Of a stretch of 64,000 bases of DNA, positions 19,905-29,217 are shown in pieces. The position numbers and the translations under genes are program-made. Source of the stretch: CAIWHR01 sp963708855 (lineage in GTDB: Bacteria > Pseudomonadota > Gammaproteobacteria > Burkholderiales > Casimicrobiaceae); NCBI GenBank assembly GCA_963708855.1, contig CAVPUM010000018.1:17901-81900 (forward strand). The letters run 5' to 3'. Below the pieces are notes generated by a model. That model was not told the DNA's origin, ran no database searches, and saw only the letters and a list, made by a program, of their open reading frames with translations. How positions within the stretch are numbered: position 1 is the first letter of the stretch; each line of letters begins with the position of its first letter.

Positions 19905-20678
19905 TCATGCAAGGCTCCACGGGTAGAGGTGCTGGTTCGCCCACTTGAACAGGAAGTCCGAAATGAGCCCGATCACACCGATCACGATGATCCCGAAGAT
20001 GATCTGCCCGGTGTTGAGCAGCGCCTGGCTGTCGGTGATCATGTGGCCGATGCCGGAAGACGCGCCGATCAGTTCCGCGACGATCACGTAGGTCCACGCC
20101 CAGCCCAGCACCAGCCGCAGCGTTTCGGCAATGGCCGGCGCCGCACTCGGCAGCAGCACACGGCGGACCACGCCGCGCGATGATGCGCCGAGTGTGTACG
20201 CGGCTTCGACGAGATCGCGGCGCGTCGCACCGACCGACACCGCGACCATCAGCACGATCTGAAAGAACGAGCCGATGAAGATGACGAGCAGCTTCTGCAA
20301 CTCGCCGATGCCAGCCCAGAGGATCAGCAACGGGATGAATGCCGAGGCGGGAAGATAACGGGCAAACGAGACAAACGGCTCGAAGAACGCCTCGATCGGC
20401 TTGTAGGCGCCCATCGCGATGCCCAGCGGCACGGCGCACGCGGCTGCCAGCACGAAGCCGCCGATGACGCGCCAGACCGTGATCGCGATATCGCCGGCGA
20501 ATCCGAACTGTGTGAACAGTGACCACCCTTCGCGCAGCATCGTGACGGGGTCGGCAAGAAACGTCTTCGACACGAAGCCGCCGAAGGTCGCCGTGCTCCA
20601 CGCGGCAACGAACAGCACGAAGAACGCGACCCCGAGCACGGCCTTGCGGCCCGCCGGAATGGGCTGGAGGGGGGTCAT
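19905..20678 (-). CDS. ABC transporter permease (SsuC/TauC-like)
   Basis: 257 residues with about six membrane helices and the cytoplasmic EAA-loop region EAAYTLGASSRGVVRRVLLP, which couples to the ATPase. One helix spans residues 12-32; the next begins near residue 63. It lies between the substrate-binding protein and ATPase genes, so the three form one importer. Confidence 0.92.
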   Translation of the reverse strand: MTPLQPIPAGRKAVLGVAFFVLFVAAWSTATFGGFVSKTFLADPVTMLREGWSLFTQFGFAGDIAITVWRVIGGFVLAAACAVPLGIAMGAYKPIEAFFEPFVSFARYLPASAFIPLLILWAGIGELQKLLVIFIGSFFQIVLMVAVSVGATRRDLVEAAYTLGASSRGVVRRVLLPSAAPAIAETLRLVLGWAWTYVIVAELIGASSGIGHMITDSQALLNTGQIIFGIIVIGVIGLISDFLFKWANQHLYPWSLA

Positions 20679-20715
20679 TGCGGGCCGCGGTACGGCGCGG
20701 CCACGGTCGTTCGCG

Positions 20716-21660
20716 TCACTTGATGTAGCTGGTGTCGGCGAGCGTGTTGAGATCGGGAATCGACTTGAGGATGCCGACCTCGAGCAGCAGGTCCGCGGCT
20801 TCCTTGCTGAATTGCTGGAACTCCCCGGCGAAGAATTTCTGGTTAGCCGCCTTGTCCTGCCAGCGCAGGTACGCCGCCGACTTGCCGAACTGCTCGGCCG
20901 ATTGCTTCGTGGGCGCGCCCATCAACTCGTTGCTCTTCTGCGGGTCCTTCTTGATGAGCTCGAGCGCCTCGAAGTAACTGTTCGTGAGCGCCTGCGCTGC
21001 CTTCGGATTGTCGGCCAGGAACTTCGGCGTGCAGCCGAACGTGTCCATGATCATCGGGTAGTCGAGCGTGGTCGCGATGATCTTGCCGGCTTTCGGGTTG
21101 TCGCGTACCGTCGACAGGTAAGGCTCGTAGGTCATCGCGGCGTCGTTCTGACCGGCGACGAACGCCTGCGCGGCCGCTGCCGGTTCGAGGTTGACCACAG
21201 TCACGTCCTTCACCGAAAGCCCGTTCTTCTTCAGGAACCAGGCCAGCGTGAAATAGGGCGCGGTTCCCGGCGCCGAGGCGGCGACGGTCTTGCCTTTGAG
21301 GTCGGCGATCTTCGCGACGTTGGCGCGAACGGCCATCCCGTCGGCGCCATAGCTCTTGTCCATCTGGAAGATCTGCTTGGTGGCCACACCACTCGCATTC
21401 CAGACGATCCACGTTTCGACCGTGGTGGCCGCGCACTGGATGTCGCCGGACGCGATCGCGAGGTGACGGTCCTTCTGCGGGATCATCTTGAGCGAGACGT
21501 CGAGACCGTTCTTCTTGAAGATCCCGGCATCGCGCGCGAGCGTGAGCGGCTGGAATCCGGTCCAGCCCGACATGCCGATGGCGACCTTGGTTTCCTGGGC
21601 GATGGCGGGAACCGTGGCGGCGAAAAGAGTGGCTGCGGCGAAAGCGGACATTTTGCGCAT
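20716..21660 (-). CDS. ABC transporter substrate-binding protein
   Basis: 314 residues. A signal peptide (MRKMSAFAAATLFAATVPAIAQ) is followed by a type II periplasmic binding fold of the NMT1/SsuA kind: IGMSGWTGFQPLTLARDAG near the start and LKGKTVAASAPGTAPYF in the hinge region. It is the first gene of the importer operon. Its position between a nitronate monooxygenase and hut genes leaves the ligand open (an aliphatic nitro, sulfonate or pyrimidine-like compound, or a histidine-pathway metabolite). Confidence 0.9.
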   Translation of the reverse strand: MRKMSAFAAATLFAATVPAIAQETKVAIGMSGWTGFQPLTLARDAGIFKKNGLDVSLKMIPQKDRHLAIASGDIQCAATTVETWIVWNASGVATKQIFQMDKSYGADGMAVRANVAKIADLKGKTVAASAPGTAPYFTLAWFLKKNGLSVKDVTVVNLEPAAAAQAFVAGQNDAAMTYEPYLSTVRDNPKAGKIIATTLDYPMIMDTFGCTPKFLADNPKAAQALTNSYFEALELIKKDPQKSNELMGAPTKQSAEQFGKSAAYLRWQDKAANQKFFAGEFQQFSKEAADLLLEVGILKSIPDLNTLADTSYIK

Positions 21661-21693
21661 GAGGATCTCCGGAAACGGGACGGAAACTCTGAG

Positions 21694-21723
21694 AATCTAG
21701 GGGTGAGGGACCGGTTCTGTCAA
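21694..21723 (-). promoter_or_regulatory. Promoter of the ABC importer operon
   Basis: On the minus strand a perfect TTGACA (21723-21718), an 18-base spacer and TAGATT (21699-21694) lie some 35 bases upstream of the substrate-binding protein start. The -10 box is only a partial match. Confidence 0.5.
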
Positions 21724-21785
21724 TGCGATTCTGCCGTGGGACGGAGGGTCACTTCGGGACGGACCCGTGCGCGCCCCGGTTCGCG

Positions 21786-21813
21786 TTGGCGAAGGGAGGA
21801 TTGGATCTACAAT
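21786..21813 (+). promoter_or_regulatory. Promoter of the hut genes
   Basis: TTGGCG (21786-21791), a 16-base spacer and TACAAT (21808-21813) lie 43 bases before the hutD start, divergent from the importer operon. No clear HutC operator was seen. Confidence 0.5.
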
Positions 21814-21855
21814 CGGCTCTACGGCTCCGTGCGCCGTCTCTGGACCGTCCCTGCC

Positions 21856-22449
21856 ATGGTCCGCCTCCTCACGTCCGCCGATTACCGCACGATGCCATGG
21901 AAGAACGGCAGCGGGCGCACGACCGAGATCGCCGCGTATCCGTCCGGGGCCGCGACTCGACAGCTTCCTGTGGCGGGTGAGCCTCGCCGATGTCGAGCGC
22001 GACGGCCCGTTCTCGCTTTTCCCCGGCGTCGAGCGCACGATCGTGCTGCTCGAGGGTGCAGGATTGCGGTTGCACGAAGGGGTGCGCGATACCGATCTGA
22101 GGACACCGTTCGAGCCACACGTCGTTCAGCGGGGACATGGCTATCGACTGCACGCTGGTCGCCGGACCGGTTCGCGACTTCAACGCGATGTTCCGGCGCG
22201 GACCGGCACGAGGGAGCGTCGCCGTCGTGCGTGAGGACGGGGCGGAGTTCGGACCCGCGCGGTTCCGTGCTCGCCTATGCCGCGACGGGAGCCCACGAGT
22301 GCATCGTCGCGCGGCTTGCGCCGCTTCGGCTCGCAGCGGGTCACGCGCTCATCGTCGAGGGGCCTGGCGGGAGCGACACGCCGCCGCTCGCGATCCGGCC
22401 GCTCGATCCGGGTGGCGTGGCGCTTGTCGTCAGCGTCGATTGTCCATGA
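21856..22449 (+). CDS. hutD: HutD family protein (three frameshifts)
   Basis: A cupin-like protein found in hut operons and thought to limit histidine utilisation. The start reads MVRLLTSADYRTMPWKNGSG, with the WKNGxGxTxEI signature; the next frame gives SFLWRVSLADVERDGPFSLF, then SGDMAIDCTLVAGPVRDFN, then AHECIVARLAPLRLAAGHAL. The frame changes near 21955, 22123 and 22255. Three breaks in 600 bases could mean a pseudogene, but the window's general indel pattern makes sequencing errors more likely. The stop overlaps the hutF ATG. Confidence 0.8.
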   Translation: MVRLLTSADYRTMPWKNGSGRTTEIAAYPSGAATRQLPVAGEPRRCRARRPVLAFPRRRAHDRAARGCRIAVARRGARYRSEDTVRATRRSAGTWLSTARWSPDRFATSTRCSGADRHEGASPSCVRTGRSSDPRGSVLAYAATGAHECIVARLAPLRLAAGHALIVEGPGGSDTPPLAIRPLDPGGVALVVSVDCP

Positions 22450-23801
22450 GGCTCTTTGCCGCCGAAGCGCTGACGCCCGAAGGTTGGCAGCGCGATGTCG
22501 TCGTCGACATCGCGGCCGACGGAACGATCGAGCGGGTCGCGGCGAATGCGCAAGGCGGCGGCGCGGAACACGCGGCCGGTCCGCTGCTGCCGGGAATGCC
22601 GAACCTGCACTCGCACGCGTTCCAGCGCGCGATCGCCGGGCGCACCGGGCGCGCGAGCGCGGACGGCGACAGTTTCTGGACGTGGCGGCAGGCGATGTAT
22701 GCGTTCCTCGACCGGATCGACCCCGACGCGTTCGAGGCGATCGCCGCGCAGGCATATGTCGAGATGCTGAAAGCCGGGTACACGGCGGTCGCCGAATTCC
22801 ATTACGTCCATCACGATCCGCAGGGCAAGCCCTACGCCGATCCCGCGGAGCTCGCGCGCCGCATCGTCGCCGCCGCGTCGGGGACGGGAATCGGGCTCAC
22901 GCTGTTGCCCGTGTTCTATGCCCATGCCGGATTCGGCGGAACGCCGCCCGCCGCGGGCCAGCGCCGGTTCGTGCACACGCTCGACGCGTTTGCGCGCCTG
23001 GTCGCGGCACTCGCCCGCGAGGCCGCGACCGCGGAATGGAATCTGGGCGTCGCGCCGCACAGCCTGCGCGCGGCAACCCCGGATGAGCTGGCCGCGGTCG
23101 TCGCGCTCGCCCCGCGCGGCGCACCGATTCACATCCACGCCGCCGAGCAGGCGCAGGAGGTCGCGGCTTGCGTGAGCTGGAGCGGTGCGCGGCCGATCGA
23201 ATGGCTGCTCGAACACGCCGGGCTCGACGCGCGGTGGTGCGTCGTGCATGCGACGCACATGACGCCGGACGAGACCTCCCGGCTCGCGGCGAGCGGTGCG
23301 ATCGCCGGGCTCGCGCCGACCACCGAGGCGGACCTGGGCGACGGCACGTTCGCCGCGCGCGCATACCTCGATGCAGACGGCGGGTTCGGGATCGGCAGCG
23401 ACTCGAACACCATCATCGATCCCTTCGCCGAGCTGCGTCAGCTCGAATGGTCGCAGCGGCTGGCCCGCCAGGCGCGCAATGTGCTCGTGACCGCGGATGC
23501 GCCGGTGGGTCAGGCGCTCTATGTGGCGGCGGCCCGCGGCGGCGCGTGCGCGCAGGCACGGCCCGCAGGGGCCATTGCTCCGGGATGCCGCGCCGATTTC
23601 GTCGTGCTCGACACCGCAGACGCCGCGCTTGCCGCGCAGCCGGTCGACGCGGTGCTGGACGCGGCGATCTTCGGACCCTGCCGGCGACCGGTGCGCGATG
23701 TCATGGTGGGAGGGCGGTGGATCGTGCGCGAAGGCCATCATCAGCGCGAGGCAGCCATATTCGTCCGTTATCGAGAGTGCCTGGCGCGCCTTTCGTCATG
23801 A
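22446..23801 (+). CDS. hutF: Formimidoylglutamate deiminase
   Basis: 451 residues of the amidohydrolase superfamily. It converts N-formimino-glutamate to N-formylglutamate and ammonia, the branch of histidine breakdown that avoids formamide. Metal ligands are visible in MPNLHSHAFQRA and IHIHAAEQ, and in the late GIGSDSN aspartate motif. The start overlaps the hutD stop, and the stop overlaps the hutI start. Confidence 0.94.
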   Translation: MRLFAAEALTPEGWQRDVVVDIAADGTIERVAANAQGGGAEHAAGPLLPGMPNLHSHAFQRAIAGRTGRASADGDSFWTWRQAMYAFLDRIDPDAFEAIAAQAYVEMLKAGYTAVAEFHYVHHDPQGKPYADPAELARRIVAAASGTGIGLTLLPVFYAHAGFGGTPPAAGQRRFVHTLDAFARLVAALAREAATAEWNLGVAPHSLRAATPDELAAVVALAPRGAPIHIHAAEQAQEVAACVSWSGARPIEWLLEHAGLDARWCVVHATHMTPDETSRLAASGAIAGLAPTTEADLGDGTFAARAYLDADGGFGIGSDSNTIIDPFAELRQLEWSQRLARQARNVLVTADAPVGQALYVAAARGGACAQARPAGAIAPGCRADFVVLDTADAALAAQPVDAVLDAAIFGPCRRPVRDVMVGGRWIVREGHHQREAAIFVRYRECLARLSS

Positions 23802-25027
23802 GCCCCGCATACGATCTCCTGATCACCGGCGCGCATCTCGCGACGATGGTGGGCGATGCGCCGTATGGCGCGATCCGCGACGGCGCCATCGCCATCAACG
23901 GCGATCGGATCGCCTGGGTGGGTACGGCGCGCGACCTGCCGCGCGACGTCGCCGCGCGTCGATGGCTGCACCTTCAGGGCGCCTGGGCGACGCCCGGCCT
24001 CGTCGATTGCCACACGCATCTCGTGTACGCCGGCAATCGCGCGAACGAGTTCGAGGCGCGCCTTGGAGGCGCCACGTACGCGGACATAGCGCAGGCGGGC
24101 GGCGGCATCAACGCCACGGTCGGCGCGACGCGGGCGGCCAGCGACGGGGACCTGGTTGCGGCAAGCCAGCCGCGGCTTTCGGCGCTGGCAAGGGAAGGCG
24201 TGACCACGGTCGAGATCAAGTCGGGGTACGGGCTCGACACGGCGAACGAGTGCCGGCAACTCCATGCGGCGCGACGTGTTGCGGCCGCAGTCGGGGTCGC
24301 CGTGCGAACGACGCTGCTTGCGGCACACGCGGTGCCGGCGGAATTTTCCGGGCGTGCCGACGACTACATCGATCTCGTTTGCCGCGAGACGATACCTGCT
24401 GCCGCAGGTGCGGGACTCGCCGATGCGGTGGACGCATTCTGCGAGACGATCGGCTTCACGCCGGCGCAGATACGGCGGGTTTTCGCGACCGCGCATGCGC
24501 ACGGGCTGCCGGTGAAGCTGCACGCGGATCAGCTCACCGACACCGGTGGCGCGGCACTGGCTGCCGAGTTCAATGCGCTGTCGGCTGACCATCTGGAATA
24601 CACGAGCGAAGCAGGCGTTGCCGCGATGGCACGCGCGGGAACCGTCGCCGTGTTGCTGCCCGGCGCATACTATGCGTTACGCGAGACCCGCGTGCCGCCC
24701 ATCCCGGCGTTGCGCGCACTTGGCGTGCCGATGGCCGTCGCAACGGACTGCAATCCGGGAACTTCCCCGGTGAACTCGCTTTTGCTGATGCTCAACATGG
24801 CATGCACGCTGTTCCGCCTTTCGCCAGGGGAAGCGTTGGCGGGCGTCACGCGGCACGCGGCGCGCGCACTCGGGCTTGCCGATCGTGGCACGCTCGCCGA
24901 GGGCCAACGTGCCGACATCGCGCTTTGGGACATCGCGTCGCCGGCCGAGCTTGCATACGCCATTGGCGGCAATCCTTGCCGGGGCACCATACGCGCGGGG
25001 CGTGTCGTCGGACGGAGGGAAACGTGA
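23798..25027 (+). CDS. hutI: Imidazolonepropionase
   Basis: 409 residues. It hydrolyses imidazolonepropionate to formiminoglutamate. The metal-binding motif is PGLVDCHTHLVYAGNR, followed by EIKSGYGLD, the ligand KLHADQL, and ATDCNPGTSP late in the barrel, all typical of HutI. The start is fixed by the ATGA overlap with hutF, and the TGA overlaps the hutG GTG. Confidence 0.96.
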   Translation: MSPAYDLLITGAHLATMVGDAPYGAIRDGAIAINGDRIAWVGTARDLPRDVAARRWLHLQGAWATPGLVDCHTHLVYAGNRANEFEARLGGATYADIAQAGGGINATVGATRAASDGDLVAASQPRLSALAREGVTTVEIKSGYGLDTANECRQLHAARRVAAAVGVAVRTTLLAAHAVPAEFSGRADDYIDLVCRETIPAAAGAGLADAVDAFCETIGFTPAQIRRVFATAHAHGLPVKLHADQLTDTGGAALAAEFNALSADHLEYTSEAGVAAMARAGTVAVLLPGAYYALRETRVPPIPALRALGVPMAVATDCNPGTSPVNSLLLMLNMACTLFRLSPGEALAGVTRHAARALGLADRGTLAEGQRADIALWDIASPAELAYAIGGNPCRGTIRAGRVVGRRET

Positions 25028-25815
25028 AGCTCTGCGCGATCGAACGCGGCGACACGCCGCTCGTCGTCGACGTTCCGCACGCGGGAACGCACGTGCCGCC
25101 CGCGATCGCCGCGCGCCTGACACCGGCAGCCCGCATGGTTCCCGACACCGACTGGCATGTGGAAAAGCTCTTTGCGGTTGCGCGCGCGGCGGGAACGACG
25201 CTGCTGGTTGCGACGCACTCGCGCTACGTGGTCGATCTCAACCGCGACCCCTCGGGCGCGGCACTCTACCCTGGCGCCGACAACACCGAGCTCTGCCCGA
25301 CCCGCACGTTCGCCGGCGAGCCGATCTACGCCGCGGGCGACGCGCCGGACGCCGCCGAAGTGGCGGCGCGGCGCAACGAGTATTTCGATCCGTATCACAA
25401 GCTGCTCGCCGCCGAGATCGAGCGCGTGCGAACGCAACACGGGCATGCGATTCTGCTCGACGGCCATTCAATAAGGAGTCGCGTCCCGCGGTTCTTTGCG
25501 GGACGGTTGCCCGATCTCAACCTCGGCACTGCCGACGGCGCGAGCTGCGCGCCGTCCGTGCAGCAGGCGGCGGCGCTCGTGCTTGCAGGCACGACGGAAT
25601 TCTCGGCCATCGTGAACGGCCGTTTCAAGGGAGGCTACGTCACGCGTCACTACGGGGCTCCGGCGCATGGCGTCCATGCACTTCAGCTCGAGATCGCGCA
25701 GGCGTGCTACATGGATGAATCCCCGCCGTATCGATGGAACGCTGTGCAAGCCAAGGCGCTGACTTCCGTGCTGGAGCGACTTGTCGACGCGCTCCTCGCA
25801 GGGGTCGTTCCGTGA
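25024..25815 (+). CDS. hutG: N-formylglutamate deformylase
   Basis: 263 residues from a GTG start overlapping the hutI stop. It hydrolyses N-formylglutamate to glutamate and formate. VDVPHAGTHVP, DTDWHVEKL and the DGHSIRSRVP motif belong to the FGase family, and the late YVTRHYGAPAHGVHALQLE is also conserved. With hutF it completes the five-step histidine route. hutH and hutU are not in the window. Confidence 0.95.
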   Translation: MKLCAIERGDTPLVVDVPHAGTHVPPAIAARLTPAARMVPDTDWHVEKLFAVARAAGTTLLVATHSRYVVDLNRDPSGAALYPGADNTELCPTRTFAGEPIYAAGDAPDAAEVAARRNEYFDPYHKLLAAEIERVRTQHGHAILLDGHSIRSRVPRFFAGRLPDLNLGTADGASCAPSVQQAAALVLAGTTEFSAIVNGRFKGGYVTRHYGAPAHGVHALQLEIAQACYMDESPPYRWNAVQAKALTSVLERLVDALLAGVVP

Positions 25816-25906
25816 CCCTTTCCGGCGCCGGCATTGACCCAATCCGTGCCAGCCGCGAACCACCACGCGTTGTTTCACGCCTGACCTTTCCGCCGAGGAG
25901 TCCCCG

Positions 25907-27289
25907 ATGTCGCTGACCACACCGGCCGCACGCCGTGACCTTTCCTACCACCTGCATCCCGCGACCAACCTGCGGTCCGTGCAGTCCGAAGGGCCGCTGG
26001 TCATCACCCGCGGTGACGGCGTCTATGTCTACGACGACGAAGGCAAGCGCTACCTCGAGGGCATGGCAGGACTCTGGTGCGCGTCACTCGGCTTTTCCGA
26101 GCGCCGGCTCGCGGAGGCCGCGTACAAGCAGATGTGCCTGTTGCCGTTCTATCACAGCTTCGCCGGCAAGGTCCCGGCGATCAGCACGGAGCTCGCGGAA
26201 CGTTTGATCGGCATGGCGCCTGCGGGCATGGCCAAGGTGCTGTTCGCGAATTCAGGGTCCGAAGCGAACGATACGGCGATCAAGCTCGCCTGGTACGTCA
26301 ACAACGCGCTCGGCCGGCCGCAGAAAAAGAAGATCATCTCGCGGCAGCGTGCGTACCACGGGGTGACCATCGCCAGCGGAAGCCTCACGGGCCTGGCGTT
26401 CGCGCACACCGATTTCGACCTGCCGATCGCGCGCATCCTGCACACCGACTGCCCGCACTACTACCGCGGCGGGGAGGCCGGTGAAAGCGAGGAAGCGTTC
26501 GCCGCGCGGCTCGCGGGGAATCTCGAGCAGCTGATCCTGCGCGAAGGTCCCGACACGGTTGCCGCGTTCTTCGCCGAACCGGTGATGGGCGCGGGCGGCG
26601 TGATCGTGCCGCCGGCGACGTACTTCGACCGCGTGCAGCCGATCCTGAAGAAGTACGACATCCTGTTCGTCGTCGACGAAGTGATCTGCGGCTTCGGCCG
26701 CACCGGCCACATGTTCGGAGCGCAGGCCTTCAACCTGCAGCCCGACATCATAACGTTGGCGAAGGCGCTGTCGGCGGGCTACGTGCCGATCTCGGCCAAC
26801 CTCGTCTCCGGCAAGGTCTACGAAATCCTGCTGGCGCAGAGCGACAAGCTCGGCATCTTCGGCCACGGGTACACGTATTCGTCGCATCCGGTGCCCGCGG
26901 CCGTCGCGCTGGAAACGCTCAGGATCTACGAGGAGCGCGACATCGTGGCGCAGGTGCGCCGCGTCGGCCCGCGGATGCAGTCGGGGATTCGCGGCTTCGC
27001 CGATCATCCGCTGATCGGCGAAGCCCGCGGCATGGGGCTCATCGGCGCCGTCGAGTTGGTCCGCGACAAGGCGACCAAGCAGAGCTTCGAGCCCAAAGCC
27101 GGCGTGGCGGCGTTCCTCGTGCGCCGCGCGCAGCACCACGGCGTGATCCTGCGCAACATGCCGGGCGACATCGTCGCCTTCAGCCCTCCGCTCATCATCA
27201 GCGAGGCCGAGATCGACGAGATGATCGGCTGTTTCGGCAAGGCGCTCGACGACACCTGGGCGATGGCGAAAGACAAAGGCCTGGTGTGA
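25907..27289 (+). CDS. Class III omega-aminotransferase
   Basis: 460 residues, PLP-dependent. NSGSEANDTAIK binds the cofactor phosphate, FVVDEVICGFGRTG holds the conserved aspartate, and TLAKALSAGYVPI carries the Schiff-base lysine. It resembles the putrescine- or beta-alanine-pyruvate transaminase group. Its position just upstream of a polyamine-type importer suggests an amine substrate, but specificity cannot be fixed. The GAGGAG ribosome binding site ends six bases before the ATG. Confidence 0.9.
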   Translation: MSLTTPAARRDLSYHLHPATNLRSVQSEGPLVITRGDGVYVYDDEGKRYLEGMAGLWCASLGFSERRLAEAAYKQMCLLPFYHSFAGKVPAISTELAERLIGMAPAGMAKVLFANSGSEANDTAIKLAWYVNNALGRPQKKKIISRQRAYHGVTIASGSLTGLAFAHTDFDLPIARILHTDCPHYYRGGEAGESEEAFAARLAGNLEQLILREGPDTVAAFFAEPVMGAGGVIVPPATYFDRVQPILKKYDILFVVDEVICGFGRTGHMFGAQAFNLQPDIITLAKALSAGYVPISANLVSGKVYEILLAQSDKLGIFGHGYTYSSHPVPAAVALETLRIYEERDIVAQVRRVGPRMQSGIRGFADHPLIGEARGMGLIGAVELVRDKATKQSFEPKAGVAAFLVRRAQHHGVILRNMPGDIVAFSPPLIISEAEIDEMIGCFGKALDDTWAMAKDKGLV

Positions 27290-27333
27290 GCGGGGCTGCA
27301 GGACGCAGCGCGCCCTGGGCTGGGCACTGACCG

Positions 27334-28068
27334 ATGACGGACAGGAAGACGATCATCGTCACCGGCGCAAGCCGGGGCATCGGGCACGCGACGGCGCTGC
27401 GCTTTCATCGCGAGGGCTGGCGCGTGATCACCGTGTCGCGCACGCCGCCGCCGGGCCAGTGCCCCTGGAGCCAGGAGCCCTCGCACATCCTCCTCGACCT
27501 GTCCGACCTCGGCAACATCGTCCGCTGCATCGAGATCATGCGCGGCATGCTCGACGGTGGCGAGCTGCACGGTCTCGTCAACAATGCGGGGATCTCGCCC
27601 AAGGGACCGGGCGGCAGCCGGCTCAACTCCCTGACGACGGACATCGACACCTGGCAGTCGATGTACAACACGAACTTCTATGCGCCGCTGCTGCTGACGC
27701 GCGGGTTCGCCGGCGAACTGTCGCAGGGGCGCGGCGCGGTCGTCAACCTCACGTCGATCGCCGGCTCGCGGGTGCACAAGTTCGCGGGCTCCGCCTACGC
27801 GACGTCGAAGGCGGCGCTGACGGCGCTGACGCGGGAGATGGCCTTCGATCTCGCGCCGCTGGGGGTCCGCGTCAACGCGATCGCGCCCGGAGAAATCGAC
27901 ACGGCGATCCTCTCACCCGGAACGCCCGAGATCGTCGAACGGGACGTCCCGATGCACCGGCTCGGCACGATCGACGAGGTCGCGGACCTGATCTGGTTCC
28001 TCTGCTCGACGCAGTCGGCCTACATCACCGGCGCGGAGATTCCGATCAACGGCGGGCAACACGTATGA
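27334..28068 (+). CDS. SDR family oxidoreductase
   Basis: 244 residues of a classical short-chain dehydrogenase. The NAD(P)-binding motif is TGASRGIG, NNAG follows near residue 86, the catalytic serine is in LTSIAGS and the Tyr-x3-Lys pair in YATSK, and the C-terminus is GAEIPINGGQHV. Its TGA overlaps the ATG of the following ABC ATPase, so it is translationally coupled to the transporter. The substrate is unknown, perhaps an alcohol or aldehyde derived from the imported amine. Confidence 0.9.
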   Translation: MTDRKTIIVTGASRGIGHATALRFHREGWRVITVSRTPPPGQCPWSQEPSHILLDLSDLGNIVRCIEIMRGMLDGGELHGLVNNAGISPKGPGGSRLNSLTTDIDTWQSMYNTNFYAPLLLTRGFAGELSQGRGAVVNLTSIAGSRVHKFAGSAYATSKAALTALTREMAFDLAPLGVRVNAIAPGEIDTAILSPGTPEIVERDVPMHRLGTIDEVADLIWFLCSTQSAYITGAEIPINGGQHV

Positions 28069-29201
28069 GCGCGACGGGCGGAGCCAAGGCTGCATCTGAC
28101 CCCATCGTCCGCTTCGTCGGCATCGGCAAGACGTACGACGGCGTCTTGCGTGTCGTCGACGATCTGCATCTGGACATCGAGCGCGGCGAGTTCCTGACGC
28201 TGCTCGGACCTTCGGGCTCCGGCAAGACGACGACGCTGATGATGCTCGCCGGATTCGAGGCGCCGACGTCCGGCGAGATCCTGCTCGACGGCAGGCCGCT
28301 GTCGCGCCAGCCGCCGCACAAGCGCCAGATCGGCATGGTGTTCCAGAACTACGCGCTGTTCCCGCACATGACGGTGGCCGAGAACATCGGCTTTCCGCTC
28401 TCGGTGCGCGGCATCGCCCGCGACGAGATCGCGCGGCGCGTCGAGCGCGTGCTCGACATGGTGCAGCTGACCGGGTTCGGCGACCGCCGGCCGGCGCAGC
28501 TCTCTGGCGGTCAGCAACAGCGGATTGCCGTCGCGCGCGCTCTCGTGTTCGAGCCGAAACTCGTGCTGATGGACGAGCCGCTCGGCGCCCTCGACAAGCA
28601 GCTGCGCGAGCAGATGCAGCTCGAGATCCGGCGCCTGCACCAGCGCCTTGGCGTGACGATGGTCTACGTGACCCACGACCAGGCGGAGGCGCTGACGATG
28701 TCCGACCGCATCGCGGTGTTCCATCGCGGGAGGATCCAGCAGCTCGACGGCCCCGAACAGCTCTACGAGACCCCCGTCAATGCCTTTGTCGCCCGCTTCA
28801 TCGGCGAGAACAACCGCTTCGGAGGCAGCCTGGTATCCGTCAGCGGCACGCGCTGCTCGGTGCGCATCGCCGGCGATGCCTGCATCGAAGGCTCGCTGGC
28901 CGCGCCGCTGCCCCCCGGGGCCCGCGTCACGGTCTCGCTTCGTCCGGAGCGGGTGCAAATCGGCGCCGCGGGGCATACAATCCCCGCTGCCGACGGGTGT
29001 CGCCTTGCGGGAACGCTGCGCGAAGTGATCTACCTCGGCGATCACGTCCGGGCGCGGGTCGCGCTTCCGGGCAACGATGATTTCACGGTCAAGCGACCGA
29101 TCGACGAGGCACACCGGCTGCCGGCGATCGGCGAGGTGGTCGAGTTGGCGTGGGCGCCCGAGCATTGCCGGGCATTCGCGCGCGAGGACGAAGCCGTTTA
29201 A
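28065..29201 (+). CDS. Polyamine-type ABC transporter ATPase (PotA-like)
   Basis: 378 residues. Walker A GPSGSGKTT, signature LSGGQQQR, Walker B LVLMDEPLGALD and switch region VTHDQAEAL lie in the first 240 residues. A C-terminal TOBE domain with RPERVQIG follows, as in PotA and other spermidine/putrescine importers. It starts by ATGA overlap with the SDR and is followed 16 bases later by the binding-protein gene. Confidence 0.92.
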   Translation: MSATGGAKAASDPIVRFVGIGKTYDGVLRVVDDLHLDIERGEFLTLLGPSGSGKTTTLMMLAGFEAPTSGEILLDGRPLSRQPPHKRQIGMVFQNYALFPHMTVAENIGFPLSVRGIARDEIARRVERVLDMVQLTGFGDRRPAQLSGGQQQRIAVARALVFEPKLVLMDEPLGALDKQLREQMQLEIRRLHQRLGVTMVYVTHDQAEALTMSDRIAVFHRGRIQQLDGPEQLYETPVNAFVARFIGENNRFGGSLVSVSGTRCSVRIAGDACIEGSLAAPLPPGARVTVSLRPERVQIGAAGHTIPAADGCRLAGTLREVIYLGDHVRARVALPGNDDFTVKRPIDEAHRLPAIGEVVELAWAPEHCRAFAREDEAV

Positions 29202-29217
29202 CCCCGAGGAGGATACG

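Noticed and set aside
21856..22449. hutD as a genuine pseudogene
   Set aside because: All conserved blocks remain in order and the breaks are single-base, as elsewhere in the window; sequencing error is simpler.
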